Assembly (NCBI GenBank): GCA_041859375.1
Contig: JBHEKP010000298.1
Location: 1-23,738, forward strand
Length of the DNA stretch: 23,738 nt
Direction: 5' to 3'
Origin: JBHEKP01 sp041859375
GTDB lineage: Bacteria; Hydrogenedentota; Hydrogenedentia; Hydrogenedentales; CAITNO01
Under the pieces are notes generated by a model that saw only the letters and a program-made list of their open reading frames with translations, had not been told where the DNA came from and searched no databases. This document shows positions 22,601 through 23,738 of the stretch, in pieces. Every line of letters starts with the position of its first letter. Positions within the stretch are counted from its first letter, which is position 1. The position numbers were made by a program, and so were the translations under genes.

Positions 22601-23249
22601 CCACGGGCTGGTGCCCGTGGATCCGGACGGCTCGGCGCGGTTCATCGCGCCCGCCGGGAGGGTGCTTTATTTTGAGGCGCTTGACGAAAACTTCAACGAA
22701 CTGCAGCGCATGCGCAGCGTGGTGCAGTTGCAGCCCGGCGAGAGGCGGGGCTGCATCGGCTGCCACGAAAGCCGCCTGGCCGCCCCGGCAAACAGTGGAA
22801 GGCCCGCCGCAAAAGAACTCCACGCGCCGGTTCTCGCATCCTGGGAAGGGAGGCCATTTTCCTATGAGCGGGTGGTGCAGCCCGTGCTGGACGCGCACTG
22901 CGTGTCCTGCCACAATGCGGCCCACAAGGGCGGCGTTGACCTGCGGGGCGATCTGGATCCCGAAAAGGTGCCCGTCTCGTACCGGACACTCATAGAACGG
23001 GGGCTGGTCCACTATGCCGACATGGGCTGGAATTCGGGCGGCACTGAAAAACTTCCACCGTTGTCGCTCGGCACCATCAAAAGCAGGCTGTGGGACACGC
23101 TCAACGCGGGCCATCACGATGTGGCGCTCACCACGGACGAAATGCTGCGCATCAAGACATGGATTGACCTGAACTGCCCCCTTTGGCCCGACTACAAAAA
23201 CCGCCTGGAACGTCCCGCCGGACGGACCTTCGGCATGGCGGGCCTGTAG
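19626..23249 (+). CDS. Large secreted dihaem cytochrome, hydrazine-synthase-alpha-like
   Basis: From ATG 19626 (AAGGAG 5 nt upstream) this is a 1207-residue exported protein. A signal peptide covers residues 1-26 (cleavage near ATAAPA). Residues about 75-185 resemble an F5/8-type C (discoidin) domain; after a proline linker (195-200), about 265-440 look like a CBM9/DOMON-like beta domain. Residues about 577-870 match the beta-propeller region of the hydrazine synthase alpha-like family (DILFVKHHAFEPSHNYSDYF, FSHRDPKDGYYHVMSV, ITSGPFQDLWPCPLPDG). The C-terminal part has two c-haem sites, CIGCH (1043-1047) and CVSCH (1092-1096), the second in a setting like planctomycete-type cytochromes (PVLDAHCVSCHNAAHKGG). 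Family architecture suggests periplasmic redox or sugar-linked chemistry. No HzsB or HzsC partner is present, so hydrazine synthesis is not implied. The substrate is unknown. Confidence 0.82.
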   Translation: MARRFRSIGLIAGSLLFLAAAGATAAPAAQVFSDQPNAVEFPVEEAKFIRLMVLQTTPAGQPCIDELEIYGPAEEANLALAETGARATASSCLTGYAEHAIGHLNDGNYGNDKSWIAAGAGVEWAQIELPAPAQVSKVVYSRDRNRLFADRMPTGVEVLVSMDGKDWKSAGKLAAEAGPVVLASRPDDAGALVPSPPPPPKAANIHGTPESDPLKEAFLTEEYAWIKTAGRADVDPRLVPYNGRVKEYPRHVGDDVLPLPPVFAPPELDETLNDSCWDDASRGTVRVAHPFDFNAVPLVASDLWACRHDGMVWFALRTDRLLSSHVAVVSSADMGGCGVVELKDGALVFNQYKSKNGRLAVDTSLPVRGSFDKSLTKFKFGLPLSLFPGCDKQGLRVGLGMGGRYTGPLGRPILFKFSSLGIRYKDFSANGAFWVGFSLPEEADPVTVQVTPKCEGTEIALTGGMGVAALIPATTGPVGPEATLRVTEGANEYTLHLLRYDPLDHTIAQMEDMAARLEKQGLDVSAERNAVAGFRETQKRLITTPVPDLSKERSAFYEMRLAKRNLFLRAPDLEPARDILFVKHHAFEPSHNYSDYFDSAFRGGGGVYVARIPEANGRLAPESAQLTELFNSGKGIARNPMADFDLNRVYFSHRDPKDGYYHVMSVKPDGAGLKQITSGPFQDLWPCPLPDGDLAVISSRCTARFICWRPQASTLFRMKPDGGEFQPLSFANLTEWAPSVMDDGRLIWTRSEYQDKGADFGHTLWAIRPDGSQAELVFGNDIIQPNGYANGRPVPGTKEFVCTLISHFGDLNGPIALVNPVMGRSNPGAITSLTPEVPWPGMWPDKECFREPVPLSRDYFLCAHAPRGTFGIYVIDRFGNREMLCMDPDISSMCPTVFRKRPHPPVLARPAETVAEETGEFVLKDVYQGISPQVPRGSVKYIRVVEEVRAVLDALPNGEFRKDHPEFQDWYATPVHKVSGPFGWPTYVAKAPHGLVPVDPDGSARFIAPAGRVLYFEALDENFNELQRMRSVVQLQPGERRGCIGCHESRLAAPANSGRPAAKELHAPVLASWEGRPFSYERVVQPVLDAHCVSCHNAAHKGGVDLRGDLDPEKVPVSYRTLIERGLVHYADMGWNSGGTEKLPPLSLGTIKSRLWDTLNAGHHDVALTTDEMLRIKTWIDLNCPLWPDYKNRLERPAGRTFGMAGL

Positions 23250-23299
23250 CCGCCCGTTCCGGAAGCCAGAGCCGCTTTTTCCCTGCAAGGGTGCGTTTT

Positions 23300-23308
23300 T
23301 GCTATACT
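23300..23308 (+). promoter_or_regulatory. Extended -10 promoter candidate ahead of valS
   Basis: TGC followed by TATACT (TATACT at 23303-23308) forms an extended -10 element. The -35 region is weak, as is usual for this class. Transcription from about 23315 would give a leader of roughly 118 nt before the valS ATG at 23433. A short hairpin with a run of six T (23373-23392) lies in that leader, too weak to call an attenuator. The rest of 23250-23432 shows nothing I recognise. Confidence 0.45.
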
Positions 23309-23432
23309 TGCGGCGGCTGGTCATGTTCCGCCCCGCGGCGGCGCGGGCGGCCCCATTTATCCAACGGAACCTCTGTCGCACAGGTGTTTTTTATGCCGGC
23401 ACAACAGTGTCCGGCGCTCAGGAGACGGCGTC

Positions 23433-23738
23433 ATGGAATTCCCGAAAAACTTTGAGCCCGGTGAAATTGAGTCGCGCTGGCAGCAGACATGGGCCGACAG
23501 CCGCATTTACGCATGGAACCCCGAGCGGGGCCGGGACGAGACCTTTGTGGTGGACACGCCCCCGCCGACGGTGAGCGGCTCGCTGCACGTTGGGCATCTG
23601 TTCAGCTATTCGCACCAGGACTTCATCGTGCGCTTCCAGCGCATGCGCGGCAAGAATATTTTCTTCCCCATCGGCTGGGACGACAACGGCCTGCCCACGG
23701 AACGGCGCGTGCAGAACATGTACAACGTCAAGTGCGAC
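23433..23738 (+). CDS. valS: Valyl-tRNA synthetase, 3' end cut by the window
   Basis: 102 codons are visible and the frame runs off the end. ValS charges tRNA-Val with valine. The N-terminus MEFPKNFEPGEIESRWQQTW is typical, followed by DTPPPTVSGSLHVGH, which carries the HIGH-type ATP motif (HVGH). FPIGWDDNGLPTERRVQNM follows; this DDNGLPTERR wording is characteristic of the ValS type seen in actinobacteria and related deep lineages, as against the GTDHAGIATQ wording of the E. coli type. AGGAG at 23420-23424 lies 8 nt before the ATG. The editing and anticodon domains are outside the window. Confidence 0.95.
   Translation, partial: MEFPKNFEPGEIESRWQQTWADSRIYAWNPERGRDETFVVDTPPPTVSGSLHVGHLFSYSHQDFIVRFQRMRGKNIFFPIGWDDNGLPTERRVQNMYNVKCD

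Noticed and set aside
19626..23249. Annotating the large cytochrome as hydrazine synthase and the organism as anammox.
   Set aside because: The subunit partners are absent, the haem spacing differs, and the position expected to hold the haem-ligating tyrosine is leucine; related proteins occur widely outside anammox bacteria.
23233..23285. A possible terminator after the large cytochrome gene.
   Set aside because: The GGCGG/CCGCC stem overlaps the stop codon and is not followed by T; the later TTTTT is not preceded by a matching stem.
23369..23392. A possible attenuator in the valS leader (short stem followed by six T).
   Set aside because: The stem is only 4-5 bp with no competing antiterminator, and no T-box motifs were seen.

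Overview
This is about 23.7 kb of GC-rich bacterial DNA (roughly 60-65% G+C by eye). It is dense in genes, most of them housekeeping, with a few lineage-specific membrane or exported proteins. No insertion sequence, phage gene or CRISPR array is visible, and the base composition looks uniform. An ECF sigma factor paired with a TPR-bearing membrane protein, a very large secreted c-type cytochrome of the hydrazine-synthase-alpha-like type, GspE/GspF and a pectate-lyase-like beta-helix protein suggest a didermic, uncultured-type bacterium. A lineage near Planctomycetes, Hydrogenedentes or Verrucomicrobia is my guess; no rRNA is present to settle it.

Layout. (1) 1-870: 3' part of a beta-helix protein, followed by a near-consensus promoter and a GH4 glycosidase, then purC and purF (de novo purine synthesis), all on +. 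(2) 4746-6455: a promoter, an HU/IHF-like DNA-binding protein, a strong hairpin, then tsaB and rimI, coupled by an ATGA overlap. (3) 6452-9233, on -: a TPR protein, an exported MEMO-family protein and a cytoplasmic AMMECR1-domain protein, the last two overlapping by 4 nt; a strong promoter lies at 9274-9302. (4) 9342-12597, on +: a divergent promoter, an untranslated stretch, tRNA-Gln(UUG), then prs, rplY (L25/Ctc), pth and an acetolactate synthase small subunit, closed by a clear intrinsic terminator. (5) 12637-14705, on +: a coiled-coil zinc-ribbon protein and folC. (6) 19444 down to 14721, on -: ECF sigma factor, membrane TPR protein (probable anti-sigma factor), gspE, gspF. (7) 19563-23249, on +: divergent from the sigma gene, a 1207-residue secreted multidomain dihaem cytochrome. 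(8) 23433-end: start of valS.

How the genes fit together. Prs makes PRPP, which PurF uses in the first step of purine synthesis; PurC acts later in the same pathway. prs-rplY-pth is a widespread bacterial order tied to translation, and tRNA-Gln sits directly in front of it. TsaB and RimI are a familiar pair acting on tRNA and ribosomal protein modification. The two points most worth attention are the exported MEMO homologue, whose presumed metal-site residues are largely replaced, and the large HzsA-like cytochrome beside an ECF sigma/anti-sigma pair in a window with no other hydrazine synthase subunit.
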